From an uncultured Terriglobus sp. (GTDB lineage: Bacteria > Acidobacteriota > Terriglobia > Terriglobales > Acidobacteriaceae), in NCBI GenBank assembly GCA_937871605.1, contig CALMRM010000160.1, positions 1 to 10,584 of the forward strand: a stretch of 10,584 nucleotides of DNA, written 5' to 3'. Position numbers and translations under genes: made by a program. Position 1 is the first letter of the stretch. Each line of letters opens with the position of its first letter. Below are positions 1 through 6,517 of the stretch, one piece after another. A model generated the notes under the pieces. The model did not search any database and was not told where the DNA came from. It saw only the letters and a program-made list of their open reading frames with translations.

Positions 1-827
1 TCCATACGCACAATCGATTGCTGCGGTGCGCTGCCGGAGTGCACGTTGGCCACGTCACGCATGTAGATGGTGGCGCCGTTGATCTGCTTGATGGGCACAT
101 CGTTCAGCGTCGTGACGACCTGTGGCGATGCATTGGTGCGCACCACGTAGTCACGGTCGCCAATGCGCGCGTCGCCTGCTGGCAGAATCAGGTTTTGCGC
201 GTTCAGCGCGTTCACGACGTCCGTTGGCGAAAGACCCTTGGAGTACAGGGCCATGGGATCGATATCCACTGCGATCTGCCGGGCCTGTCCACCATAGGGT
301 TGCGGCACCTGCGCCCCTTGCACGGTGGCCAGTTGGGTGCGAACGAACTGTGCGCCCAAGTCGAACAGGTCTGTTTCGGACAGCTGGTTCGACGACATAA
401 CGGCCTGCAAAATGGGCACGTTGGACGCGGAAAACTGCAGGATGAAAGGCGGCGTGGTGCCTGGCGGCAGAATCCGGAGAATGGTCTGGTTGACCGCGGT
501 GACCTGGGCCACTGCTGCTTCGATCTTCACGCCCGGCTGAAAGAAAATCTTGATCACGGAGACGCCGTTCACCGACTGCGACTCGATGTGCTCGATGTCG
601 TTAACCGCGGTGGTCATGGCGCGCTCACTGATGGTGGTGAAGCGCTTCTCCATCTCGTCGGGACTGGTGCCGCTGTAGCTCCACACCACGCTGACCACTG
701 GGATGTCGATGGACGGAAAGATGTCGGTCGACATGGTCTCGATGGAGACAATGCCCATGACCAGGATCAGCACCGCCATAACCACAAAGGTGTACGGGCG
801 GCGAAGGGCGAGGCGAACGATCCACAT
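1..827 (-). CDS. RND-family efflux transporter permease, N-terminal part (cut by left edge)
   Basis: Partial inner-membrane permease of the resistance-nodulation-division family (AcrB/MdtB/CusA-like), the proton-driven pump of a tripartite efflux system. 275 codons are visible of a protein that is usually about 1,000-1,100 residues; the rest lies left of the window. The N-terminus (MWIVRLALRRPYTFVVMAVL) has the usual short basic cytoplasmic start followed by TM1 (about residues 12-30). The conserved stretch DIFPSIDIPVVSV follows at about 35-47. The periplasmic porter subdomains follow, with family blocks such as SPDEMEK, DIEHIESQS and a GAQVPQPYGG-type segment near 171-180. The ATG at 827 is preceded by AGGGAGA (838-844) with a 10-base gap. 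Substrate (drug or metal) cannot be told from this part, and no adaptor or outer-membrane gene lies upstream. It is transcribed divergently from the small gene at 1022. The 194-base gap shows no clear consensus promoter for it. Confidence 0.93.
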   Translation of the reverse strand, partial: MWIVRLALRRPYTFVVMAVLILVMGIVSIETMSTDIFPSIDIPVVSVVWSYSGTSPDEMEKRFTTISERAMTTAVNDIEHIESQSVNGVSVIKIFFQPGVKIEAAVAQVTAVNQTILRILPPGTTPPFILQFSASNVPILQAVMSSNQLSETDLFDLGAQFVRTQLATVQGAQVPQPYGGQARQIAVDIDPMALYSKGLSPTDVVNALNAQNLILPAGDARIGDRDYVVRTNASPQVVTTLNDVPIKQINGATIYMRDVANVHSGSAPQQSIVRM

Positions 828-1009
828 GGCGGCTCAATCTCCCTGGCTGGATACGGTTACTGTTCTAGACGAGCGAAACGTGGCGAAGACCCGACGACGA
901 CGGCACGGTGAACGGGCGCGGACAGCAACCACTACAGATGGCCAATCCTTACCAATCGAGTGCCGTCGTCTTCATTCTACCGAGAATGCCAGCGACTCAG
1001 TGACGGGCG

Positions 1010-1015
1010 TAGAAT
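1010..1015 (+). promoter_or_regulatory. Candidate -10 element for leaderless expression of the gene at 1022
   Basis: TAGAAT ends six bases before the ATG, so transcription would start at or next to the A of the start codon. No TTGACA-like -35 is seen at 16-18 bases upstream. The same spacing recurs at 4399 (plus) and 6400 (minus). Inferred from position and sequence only. Confidence 0.5.
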
Positions 1016-1021
1016 CCGGGC

Positions 1022-1273
1022 ATGGCTCGCGGATGGGAGAAAGAGGACGCGGGACCGCCGGAGAAAGCGATGGCAGCGAAGGGTACACCAGGTTCGGCAG
1101 AGGAGCGCGCGACAGAGGCCGACCGGCAGCGCAGGCGGCAGGCGCTTGAGTTGCAGCGGGAGCGCATTCTGTCGGAGCGTACCAGCAGCCCGCACCGCCG
1201 GTCCGCCCTGGAAGCCGCCCTGCTGGAGACTGAAGAGCAGCTGTCGCAGCTTGGCTGGTCGCTGCACATCTAG
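1022..1273 (+). CDS. Small charged helical protein of unknown function
   Basis: 83-residue hydrophilic protein starting MARGWEKED. Residues 1-26 are rich in Gly, Pro and Lys and probably disordered. Residues about 27-78 are dense in Glu, Arg, Gln, Ala and Leu with regular leucine spacing (LELQRERIL, then ALLETEEQLSQL), so two amphipathic helices or a short coiled coil are likely. There is no signal peptide, membrane segment or catalytic motif. I associate small proteins beginning MARGWE with acidobacteria, but this is from memory only. It ends 60 bases before the chosen glyQ start, on the same strand. No Shine-Dalgarno sequence precedes the ATG; instead TAGAAT lies six bases before it, as expected for a leaderless transcript. 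Codon use resembles its GC-rich neighbours. The function is unknown, and the call rests on the in-frame start, the promoter position and the helical composition. Confidence 0.72.
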   Translation: MARGWEKEDAGPPEKAMAAKGTPGSAEERATEADRQRRRQALELQRERILSERTSSPHRRSALEAALLETEEQLSQLGWSLHI

Positions 1274-1291
1274 CCGTGCGGCGTGGGGGCC

Positions 1292-1309
1292 TCCTGTAAA
1301 CTGACAGGA
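1292..1309 (+). other. Small hairpin in the glyQ leader
   Basis: TCCTGT (1292-1297) and ACAGGA (1304-1309) form a perfect six-base-pair stem around a six-base loop, AAACTG. It lies just downstream of the small gene's stop and upstream of the AAGGAG ribosome-binding site of glyQ. No U-run follows, so it is not a classical terminator. It is too short to call a T-box or other riboswitch and could be chance. A TAAACT -10-like hexamer overlaps it at 1297-1302 without a matching -35. Confidence 0.25.
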
Positions 1310-1314
1310 CGCCC

Positions 1315-1320
1315 AAGGAG
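1315..1320 (+). promoter_or_regulatory. Ribosome-binding site favouring the 1334 start of glyQ
   Basis: AAGGAG lies 13 bases before the ATG at 1334, a rather long spacing. The later ATG at 1385, where homology to GlyQ proteins begins, has no purine-rich sequence in front of it. This is the reason for preferring the longer protein, though either start could be used. Confidence 0.5.
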
Positions 1321-1333
1321 CACAGAGCAGCCC

Positions 1334-2323
1334 ATGCCTGCAGTTGCAGACCCCACGCGCCCGGCACACCGCGCCGGCGCAGCCATGACCTTCCAGGAAA
1401 CCCTGTTTGCGCTGCAACGCTTTTGGGCCGAACGCGGCTGCGTGTTGCAGCAACCCTACGATGTTGAGGTAGGCGCGGGCACCATGTCGCCCGACACGTT
1501 CCTCCGCGTGCTGGGGCCCAAGCCCGTGCGCATCGCGTACGCGCAGCCCTCCCGCCGCCCCGCTGACGGCCGGTATGGCGAGAACCCAAACCGCCTGTAC
1601 AAACACACACAGTTCCAGGTGGTCCTGAAGCCGCCGCCAGCGAATATACAGGACCTGTACCTGCAGAGCCTCGAGGCCATCGGTATCACCCTGAGCGATC
1701 ACGACATCAAGTTCGAGGAGGATAACTGGGAGTGGCCCGTGGGTGGTGCTTGGGGCGTGGGCTGGCAGGTGATGATGGACGGCCAGGAGATCACGCAGTT
1801 CACCTATTTCCAGCAGTGCGGCGGCCTCGATCTTGATCCCATCTCCGGCGAGATTACTTACGGTCTGGAGCGCCTGACGCAGTTTCTGCAGGATGTGGAT
1901 TCCATTTACGACATGGTGTGGGCGCGCGACCCCGACACCGGCGCGGTGACCACCTACGGCGATATCCGCCTGCCGGAAGAAGAGCAGCTTTCCGCCTACA
2001 GCTTCGACTATGCCGACACGGCACGGTTGTGGGAGCACCTGGGCGCGTACGAGGCGGAATGCCTTGCACTGCTGCAAGGACAAAAGTCGTTGCCGGATGA
2101 CGCCGGACAGACGCAGTTGCGTCGTTTTCCGGTGCTGGGTGCGTACGAACTTGCGTTGAAGTGTTCGCACCTGTTCAACCTGCTGGATGCCCGTGGTGCC
2201 ATCTCGGTCACAGAGCGTGTAGCCGTCATGGCGCGCATCCGCACGCTGATTGTGGGCGTGGCAAAGGCGTATGCAGACCAGGGCGAGCGCATCGCTGTGC
2301 TCGGCGGAAAGGTGGCTGCATAG
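1334..2323 (+). CDS. glyQ: Glycine--tRNA ligase alpha subunit
   Basis: Alpha subunit of the bacterial alpha2beta2 glycyl-tRNA synthetase, a cytoplasmic class II enzyme that activates glycine with ATP and charges tRNA-Gly; this subunit holds the adenylation site. Numbering from the ATG at 1334 (329 residues), the family core begins at residue 18 with MTFQETLFALQRFWAERGC. It continues with LQQPYDVEVGAGTMSPDTFLRVLGP (38-62), written here as two joined family blocks, and RRPADGRYGENPNR (74-87), which carries the class II motif 2-type arginine. DNWEWPVGGAWGVGWQV-like and GLERLTQF blocks follow. E. coli GlyQ is 303 residues, so the first 17 residues (Pro/Ala-rich) are an extension or upstream sequence; starting at 1385 gives 312 residues. 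The stop TAG shares its G with the GTG start of glyS, which implies translational coupling. Identification is firm; only the start is uncertain. Confidence 0.97.
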   Translation: MPAVADPTRPAHRAGAAMTFQETLFALQRFWAERGCVLQQPYDVEVGAGTMSPDTFLRVLGPKPVRIAYAQPSRRPADGRYGENPNRLYKHTQFQVVLKPPPANIQDLYLQSLEAIGITLSDHDIKFEEDNWEWPVGGAWGVGWQVMMDGQEITQFTYFQQCGGLDLDPISGEITYGLERLTQFLQDVDSIYDMVWARDPDTGAVTTYGDIRLPEEEQLSAYSFDYADTARLWEHLGAYEAECLALLQGQKSLPDDAGQTQLRRFPVLGAYELALKCSHLFNLLDARGAISVTERVAVMARIRTLIVGVAKAYADQGERIAVLGGKVAA

Positions 2324-4401
2324 TGGCGGACTTCTTGCTTGAGATTGGCTTGGAAGAAGTGCCCGCCCGCATGTTGGCGAGCGCAGAGGCGGAACTGGCA
2401 CGTCGCACAGTAGACCTGCTGCGTCGTGAACGCCTGCTCGGTGAGGAACCGAAGGTGGAAAGCTACTCCACGCCACGCCGTCTCGCGGCACTGGTGCGAG
2501 GCGTGCTGCCGCGGCAGGCTGACAGCGAGGAAGAGCTGCTGGGGCCGCCGGTCAAGGCTGCGTACCGTGACGGTAAGCCCACCGCCGCTGCCGAAGCGTT
2601 TGCAAAAAAAGCAGGCGTCACGGTAGAGGCGCTGCGCACCACGACCAACGCCAAGGGCGAGTACCTGACGGCCACGGCGAGGCGTACCGGTCGAGACTTT
2701 GCAGCCATCCTGGCAGAGGAACTGCCGAAGGAAATTGCCGGAATTTACTGGGCCAAGACCATGCACTGGCGGCCCGGCAAGCCGGAGCGTTTCGTGCGCC
2801 CGGTGCAGTGGCTGCTGGCGCTGCTGGATGGCGAGGTCGTACCGCTGGAGTGGGCTGGCCGCACCGCTGGACCGATGACCTACGGGCATCGCGTGCTCTA
2901 CGGCAACGCACCTGTGATTGTTAGGAAGCCTAACGACTATGTTGCGCGTCTGACAGATGCCAAGGTTATGCCCAGTGTTGAGGAGCGTCGCCACCGCATC
3001 CGCAAGGCGCTGGACCGCGTGTGTCGCAGCGTGCCGGGGGCACGCTGGCGCGAGGACCATCCGCTGGTCGATAAGGTGACGCACATGACGGAGTGGCCTT
3101 CGGTTATCCTGGGCAGCTTTGAGCCGCAGTACCTCCGCCTGCCGGAAGAGGTGCTGGTGACCGTGATGCGCGACCACCAGAACTACTTTGCGCTCGAGAG
3201 TAGCGATGGCAAGCTCCTGCCGTATTTTCTTGCCGTGCTCAATACGGAGCCGGACGCGCATGCTGAGGCGATCATCCGGCACGGCAACGAGCGCGTCTTG
3301 CGCGCACGCTTCAACGATGCAGCGTTCTTCTATGACTTCGACCAGCGCACGCTTCTGAGCGAACGTGTCGCATTGCTCGAGAAGGTGACGTTTCAGAAAG
3401 ACCTTGGCAGCTACTTCGCAAAAACGGAGCGCGTGCGTGCCGTGGCCGCGCAGTTGGCGGCTCACATGCCGGAGGGTACACTGGACCGTGCCGCGCTCGA
3501 CGCGGCGGCCCAGCTTGCCAAAACTGACCTTACAACCGAGATGGTGAAGGAGTTTACCGAGCTGCAGGGCGCGGTCGGCGGACTGTACGCGCGAGCGCAG
3601 GGCCACAGCGCAGCGGTTGCGGATGCCATCTACGCACACTACCAACCCGTCGGCATGGACGATGCCATTCCGCCCACGGTTGAGGGCCAGGTGCTGGCCA
3701 TTGCGGACAAGATCGACACGATCAGCGGCATGTTCGGCCTGGGGCTGCAACCCACCGGTTCCAAGGACCCGTTCGCTCTACGTCGTGCGGCCAACGGCAT
3801 TATCAAGATTCTTGCGGAGAGTAGCTTGCCGCTGACGCTGTCGCAGATCGTCAACGCGGCTGGCAGCAACAACGCCCAGATTCAGAGCTTCCTGGCCGAG
3901 CGGCTGGAGTGGTACCTGCGCGAGGTGCGCGGGGCCGCATACGACGTAGTGAAAGCTGTGATGGCAACCGCGCCGGACGATGTGCGTGATGCGCTGGCGC
4001 GTGTCGAAGCCGTTGCCGCCGTGCGCGGCAGTGACGACTTCTCTGCCATTGCGGCAGCCTTTAAACGCATGAAGAACATTCTGGAGCAGGCTAGCGCCAA
4101 GGGTGAGTCTGTCTCAGCAGAGATTGACCTCGATCTCCTCACCGAACCCGCGGAGCGGACCCTTGCAGAAGAAAGCGCCGGTCGTGCCACACGTGTGGCG
4201 CGGTTGCGTGAGAAAGGGAACTACGCCGGGGCACTCGCCACCATCGCGGAGCTGCGGCCTGCTGTGGATGCGTTCTTCGACAAGGTGATGGTCATGGTGC
4301 CGGACGTCGCGCTACGTCAGGCCCGCCTCAGCCTGCTGGCGCGCGTGCTGGGTGACTTCAATCAGGTTGCTGACTTCTCGGAGATTGTGATCGCGGGATA
4401 G
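2323..4401 (+). CDS. glyS: Glycine--tRNA ligase beta subunit
   Basis: Beta subunit of tetrameric glycyl-tRNA synthetase, which supplies most of the tRNA recognition for GlyQ. The protein has 692 residues, almost the same as E. coli GlyS (689). The GTG start overlaps the glyQ stop by one base (TAGTG) and opens directly into the family N-terminus ADFLLEIGLEEVPARML. AAAGG lies about 10 bases upstream inside glyQ. Further family blocks are PTGSKDPFALRRAANGI at 477-493, FNDAAFFYDFDQRT near 330-343, and KTDLTTEMVKEFTELQG at 400-416. The last roughly 100 residues form the helical DALR-type anticodon-binding domain (VDAFFDKVMVMVPD). The central part corresponds to the HD-like domain of the family. 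The reading frame is intact. An in-frame extension upstream to 2161 exists but lies inside glyQ and is not used. The stop TAG at 4399-4401 is also the first half of a possible -10 element for the next gene. Confidence 0.97.
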   Translation: MADFLLEIGLEEVPARMLASAEAELARRTVDLLRRERLLGEEPKVESYSTPRRLAALVRGVLPRQADSEEELLGPPVKAAYRDGKPTAAAEAFAKKAGVTVEALRTTTNAKGEYLTATARRTGRDFAAILAEELPKEIAGIYWAKTMHWRPGKPERFVRPVQWLLALLDGEVVPLEWAGRTAGPMTYGHRVLYGNAPVIVRKPNDYVARLTDAKVMPSVEERRHRIRKALDRVCRSVPGARWREDHPLVDKVTHMTEWPSVILGSFEPQYLRLPEEVLVTVMRDHQNYFALESSDGKLLPYFLAVLNTEPDAHAEAIIRHGNERVLRARFNDAAFFYDFDQRTLLSERVALLEKVTFQKDLGSYFAKTERVRAVAAQLAAHMPEGTLDRAALDAAAQLAKTDLTTEMVKEFTELQGAVGGLYARAQGHSAAVADAIYAHYQPVGMDDAIPPTVEGQVLAIADKIDTISGMFGLGLQPTGSKDPFALRRAANGIIKILAESSLPLTLSQIVNAAGSNNAQIQSFLAERLEWYLREVRGAAYDVVKAVMATAPDDVRDALARVEAVAAVRGSDDFSAIAAAFKRMKNILEQASAKGESVSAEIDLDLLTEPAERTLAEESAGRATRVARLREKGNYAGALATIAELRPAVDAFFDKVMVMVPDVALRQARLSLLARVLGDFNQVADFSEIVIAG

Positions 4402-4404
4402 ACT
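4399..4404 (+). promoter_or_regulatory. Candidate -10 element for leaderless expression of the gene at 4411
   Basis: TAGACT ends six bases before the ATG at 4411, and the stretch from it through the ATG matches 13 of 15 bases with that at 1010-1024. Its first three bases are the glyS stop codon, so the TAG part is constrained by coding and could be coincidental. No clear -35 is seen, and no Shine-Dalgarno sequence precedes this ATG. Confidence 0.4.
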
Positions 4405-4410
4405 GCGGGC

Positions 4411-4863
4411 ATGTCTGAGGAGCCGCAGCCAGAAGTAACAGCACGTGACCTCTGGGGTGTACGCGCTACTGTCCTTTTTGTCGCTCTAATAGGACTGGAG
4501 TTCCTTGTCTTCGCCCTGATGGGAGTAAGCCTGATAATGGCACGTGATCGAGAGTATCGTGGCACGGGTGTTCTTATCTTCTTCTGCTCATGCGCGCTGG
4601 TTTACGGTAATTGGAAGACCATCACGGGCCTGTTCCACGGTCACCGCTACGCTGCCTATTCAGCAAGCGTGCACGGCCTTTTAATCCTGCTCTTTTGCGG
4701 CCTCGTGACATTTGATCTTTATCATCCTGAACGTGCGAGTGTTGATGAAGGCTTTGGGATTCTCATGATGCCCCTGATTGCACCAGTAGGCCTCTGGCTG
4801 CTCGTGTATCCACACCTGCCGCATGTGCGGAGATGCTTTCAGCGGACGCTGCCTCAAGCCTAA
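4411..4863 (+). CDS. Small four-helix integral membrane protein of unknown function
   Basis: 150-residue hydrophobic protein that I do not recognise. A polar N-terminal tail (1-19) is followed by four likely membrane helices: about 21-44 (VLFVALIGLEFLVFALMGVS...), 53-67, 82-103 and 114-135. Short basic or polar loops lie between them (RDREYR, KTITGLFHGHR, DLYHPERAS), and the tail VRRCFQRTLPQA is basic. There is no cleavable signal peptide and no catalytic motif. It starts nine bases after glyS on the same strand but shows no link to translation. Base composition is lower than its neighbours: by hand count about 53% GC over 4441-4800, against about 63-70% in sampled glyS lines, with codons such as CTA, ATA and TTA that are rare around it. 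That suggests later acquisition or weak selection on codon use. It converges with the peptidase gene on the other strand. Confidence 0.78.
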   Translation: MSEEPQPEVTARDLWGVRATVLFVALIGLEFLVFALMGVSLIMARDREYRGTGVLIFFCSCALVYGNWKTITGLFHGHRYAAYSASVHGLLILLFCGLVTFDLYHPERASVDEGFGILMMPLIAPVGLWLLVYPHLPHVRRCFQRTLPQA

Positions 4864-4925
4864 GGACCTCAGACGGAGTCCAATGGGATGCGTGCTGAAG
4901 GCCAGTGTTGCTCAGACTCAGAGTG

Positions 4926-5021
4926 CCGCGTAACGCGGGCCTACAGCCCGCAGGCTTCTACCTGATGCCTCTACCTGGGGCTTTGCCCCAGGCTATTACA
5001 ACGCGTGCCTTCAGCCCGCAG
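4926..5021. repeat. Hairpin-rich intergenic repeat element
   Basis: Non-coding element between two convergent genes. It contains CCGCG-TAA-CGCGG (4926-4938); GCGGGC (4935-4940) pairing with GCCCGC (4946-4951); and a strong hairpin CCTGGGGC (4974-4981), loop TTT, GCCCCAGG (4985-4992). A 15-base direct repeat with one mismatch, GCCTACAGCCCGCAG (4939-4953) and GCCTTCAGCCCGCAG (5007-5021), flanks the strong hairpin. This resembles dispersed CCTGGGGC...GCCCCAGG elements that I recall from acidobacterial genomes, but only one copy is in the window. The strong stem lacks a U-run on either side, so any terminator role is conjecture. The rest of 4864-5062 shows nothing I can name. Confidence 0.6.
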
Positions 5022-5062
5022 ATCATGACTTATAAGACCGATCATTCACGTCGTTGATAGAT

Positions 5063-6388
5063 TCAGCAGGCTAAATCTTCACGTGTGACCTGCAGGTCCC
5101 CCAGGTTGCCGAGCAGTGTGAGCGAGATGCGGTCGGGCTGCAGCAGGTCGTTGGCGAGGCGCTGGATGTCGGCGGTGGTTACGCGGTCCACGTCGGCGAT
5201 GATCTCGTCCACTGTTGCGAAGCGGCCATAGTACATCTGCTGCCGGGCCAGGTTTGACATGCGGGCCGACGAGCTTTCGAGGCCCAGCACGATGTTGCCC
5301 TTGCTCTGGTTGCGCGCGCGGTTCAGTTCCTCGTCACTCACCGGCTCGGACTTTAGGCGGCGAAACTCTTCCACGATGAGGCGGATGGCCTCGGGCGTTT
5401 TCTCGGTAGAGGTGCCCGCGTAGACGGAGAGAGCGCCGGTATCGCGAAAGGGCGACAGCTCCGAGTAGATGCTGTACGCCAGACCTGCCTCTTCGCGGAC
5501 GGACTGGAACAGCCGCGAACTCATGCCGCCGCCCAGGATGCTGTTGAGCAGGTAGAGCGCGTAGCGGTCCGGGCTGTCCACCGCGGGCGCGGGCACGCCC
5601 AGGCAAATCTGCACCTGCTCCAGCGATGCTTTGTTGCGCAGCGTGATGTGCGGCGTCGCGGTGGGCGCCGGAAAGCGCTCGGACGCGCCGCCACTCACGG
5701 CAAGCTGACCGAAGTAGCGGGTGACCTCCGCAATCATCTCTTCGTGATCGAGGTTGCCGGCTGCAGAGATGACCATGTTCGCTGGCGTGAAGCGCGTCCG
5801 GTGGAAGCCGCGCACCGTCTCCGCGTCAAAGCTCGAGACGGTTTTGGCCGTGCCCAGGATGGAGCGTGCCAGCGGATCGTTTTTCCAGAAGTTGGCGGTG
5901 TGAATCTCGTGCACGAGGTAGTCGGGGTTGTCCTCGTCCATTTTGATTTCTTCGAGCACCACGGACTGCTCGCGCTCCACATCGTCCGGCGCAAAGGTTG
6001 GGTTCAGGACGAGGTCCGCTAGTATGTCCAGCGCCGCGGGCACATTGGTGTCCAGCACTTTGATGTTGAAGCAGACGGTTTCCTTGCCGGTAAACGCGTC
6101 CAGGTTGCCGCCGATGCTGTCCGTCTCGCGGGCAATGTCCTTGGCGCTGCGCGTGGTGGTCCCCTTGAAGACCATGTGCTCCACGAAGTGCGACAGGCCG
6201 TTCTCCGAAGCCTGCTCGTCGCGTGCGCCGGTGCCGATCCACACGCCCATGCTGACGGAGCGCATGTGCTGCATCGCTTCCGTGAGGATCGTAAGGCCGT
6301 TGGGCAGGACGGTTTTGCGGATGTTGCGGGCGGGGCTGGCGGATACGGCAGAACTCGCGTTTTCCGCTGTGGGGAGGGTTTCAACCAT
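5063..6388 (-). CDS. M16-family zinc metallopeptidase (processing peptidase-like)
   Basis: Single-domain M16B peptidase of 441 residues, in the usual range for bacterial homologues of mitochondrial processing peptidase beta (such as B. subtilis MlpA/YmxG). The inverted zinc motif HFVEH is at 67-71 (His67, catalytic Glu70, His71). The third zinc ligand fits Glu147 in VVLEEIKMDED, giving the classical HxxEH...E spacing. The glycine-rich block LGGGMSSRLFQSVREEAGL is at 285-303, and Arg298 with Tyr305 form the substrate-binding R/Y pair of active M16 subunits, so this looks like an active subunit rather than the inactive partner. There is no signal peptide, so it is presumably cytoplasmic. The partner or substrate is unknown; bacterial members often form homodimers. 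The ATG at 6388 has no Shine-Dalgarno sequence but has TAGAAT six bases upstream. REP-like repeats separate it from yvcK on the same strand. Confidence 0.95.
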   Translation of the reverse strand: MVETLPTAENASSAVSASPARNIRKTVLPNGLTILTEAMQHMRSVSMGVWIGTGARDEQASENGLSHFVEHMVFKGTTTRSAKDIARETDSIGGNLDAFTGKETVCFNIKVLDTNVPAALDILADLVLNPTFAPDDVEREQSVVLEEIKMDEDNPDYLVHEIHTANFWKNDPLARSILGTAKTVSSFDAETVRGFHRTRFTPANMVISAAGNLDHEEMIAEVTRYFGQLAVSGGASERFPAPTATPHITLRNKASLEQVQICLGVPAPAVDSPDRYALYLLNSILGGGMSSRLFQSVREEAGLAYSIYSELSPFRDTGALSVYAGTSTEKTPEAIRLIVEEFRRLKSEPVSDEELNRARNQSKGNIVLGLESSSARMSNLARQQMYYGRFATVDEIIADVDRVTTADIQRLANDLLQPDRISLTLLGNLGDLQVTREDLAC

Positions 6389-6394
6389 TTCTTG

Positions 6395-6400
6395 ATTCTA
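6395..6400 (-). promoter_or_regulatory. Candidate -10 element for leaderless expression of the M16 peptidase gene
   Basis: On the minus strand TAGAAT is followed by CAAGAA and then the ATG at 6388, the same six-base gap seen at 1010 and 4399. No -35 match is seen; the expected -35 position falls in the first REP-like repeat. The purine-rich CAAGAA is not a good ribosome-binding site at that distance. Confidence 0.5.
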
Positions 6401-6414
6401 CGTCCGAAGAGTAT

Positions 6415-6443
6415 GGGTGCCCCATGTCTCGAAGAGACGTGGG
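6415..6443 (+). repeat. REP-like hairpin repeat, copy 1 (plus orientation)
   Basis: Starts with the asymmetric tail GGGTGC, then a 10-base-pair stem CCCATGTCTC/GAGACGTGGG around loop GAA. The stem has one T.G (U.G in RNA) pair at 6425/6439 and is otherwise perfect. It is inverted relative to copies 2 and 3. The first 17 bases can also pair with 6479-6495 of copy 2 (16 of 17 complementary). Confidence 0.85.
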
Positions 6444-6462
6444 TCTGGTTCGGTGGCGTGAT

Positions 6463-6495
6463 CCCACATCTCGCTCTGCGAGATATGGGGCACCC
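6463..6495 (-). repeat. REP-like hairpin repeat, copy 2 (minus orientation)
   Basis: On the minus strand it starts with GGGTGCCCCATATCTCGC and forms a 12-base-pair stem around an AGA loop, with one U.G pair at the position equivalent to that in copy 1. The tail faces away from copy 1, giving an inverted pair with tails outward. The stem core bases differ from copy 3 but pairing is kept. Confidence 0.87.
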
Positions 6496-6517
6496 TGCGG
6501 GATGGTGTGACCGCTAA

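Noticed and set aside
18..911. 297-codon plus-strand open frame over the RND permease gene
   Set aside because: Translation is His/Gly/Asp-rich with no domain. The opposite strand carries clear RND permease sequence.
828..1021. Regulatory RNA or small gene in the divergent gap next to the RND permease
   Set aside because: A minus-strand TAGAAT (979-974) is present but is not followed by an ATG at the six-base gap or by a structured transcript. Nothing else could be supported.
1274..1333. T-box riboswitch ahead of glyQS
   Set aside because: The leader is too short, with no T-box consensus, specifier loop or terminator/antiterminator pair; only a six-base-pair hairpin is present.
977..2491. 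504-codon open frame on the minus strand across the small gene and glyQ
   Set aside because: It is antisense to glyQ, whose protein is unmistakable. Its translation is Arg/Ala/Cys-rich without family motifs, a usual shadow in GC-rich DNA.
2008..3750. 580-codon open frame on the minus strand across glyQ and glyS
   Set aside because: Antisense to two conserved genes. Its His/Arg/Leu-rich translation shows no recognisable domain, and it has no start context.
4974..4992. Rho-independent terminator between the convergent genes
   Set aside because: The stem is strong but no T-run follows on either strand, and it is part of a larger repeat.
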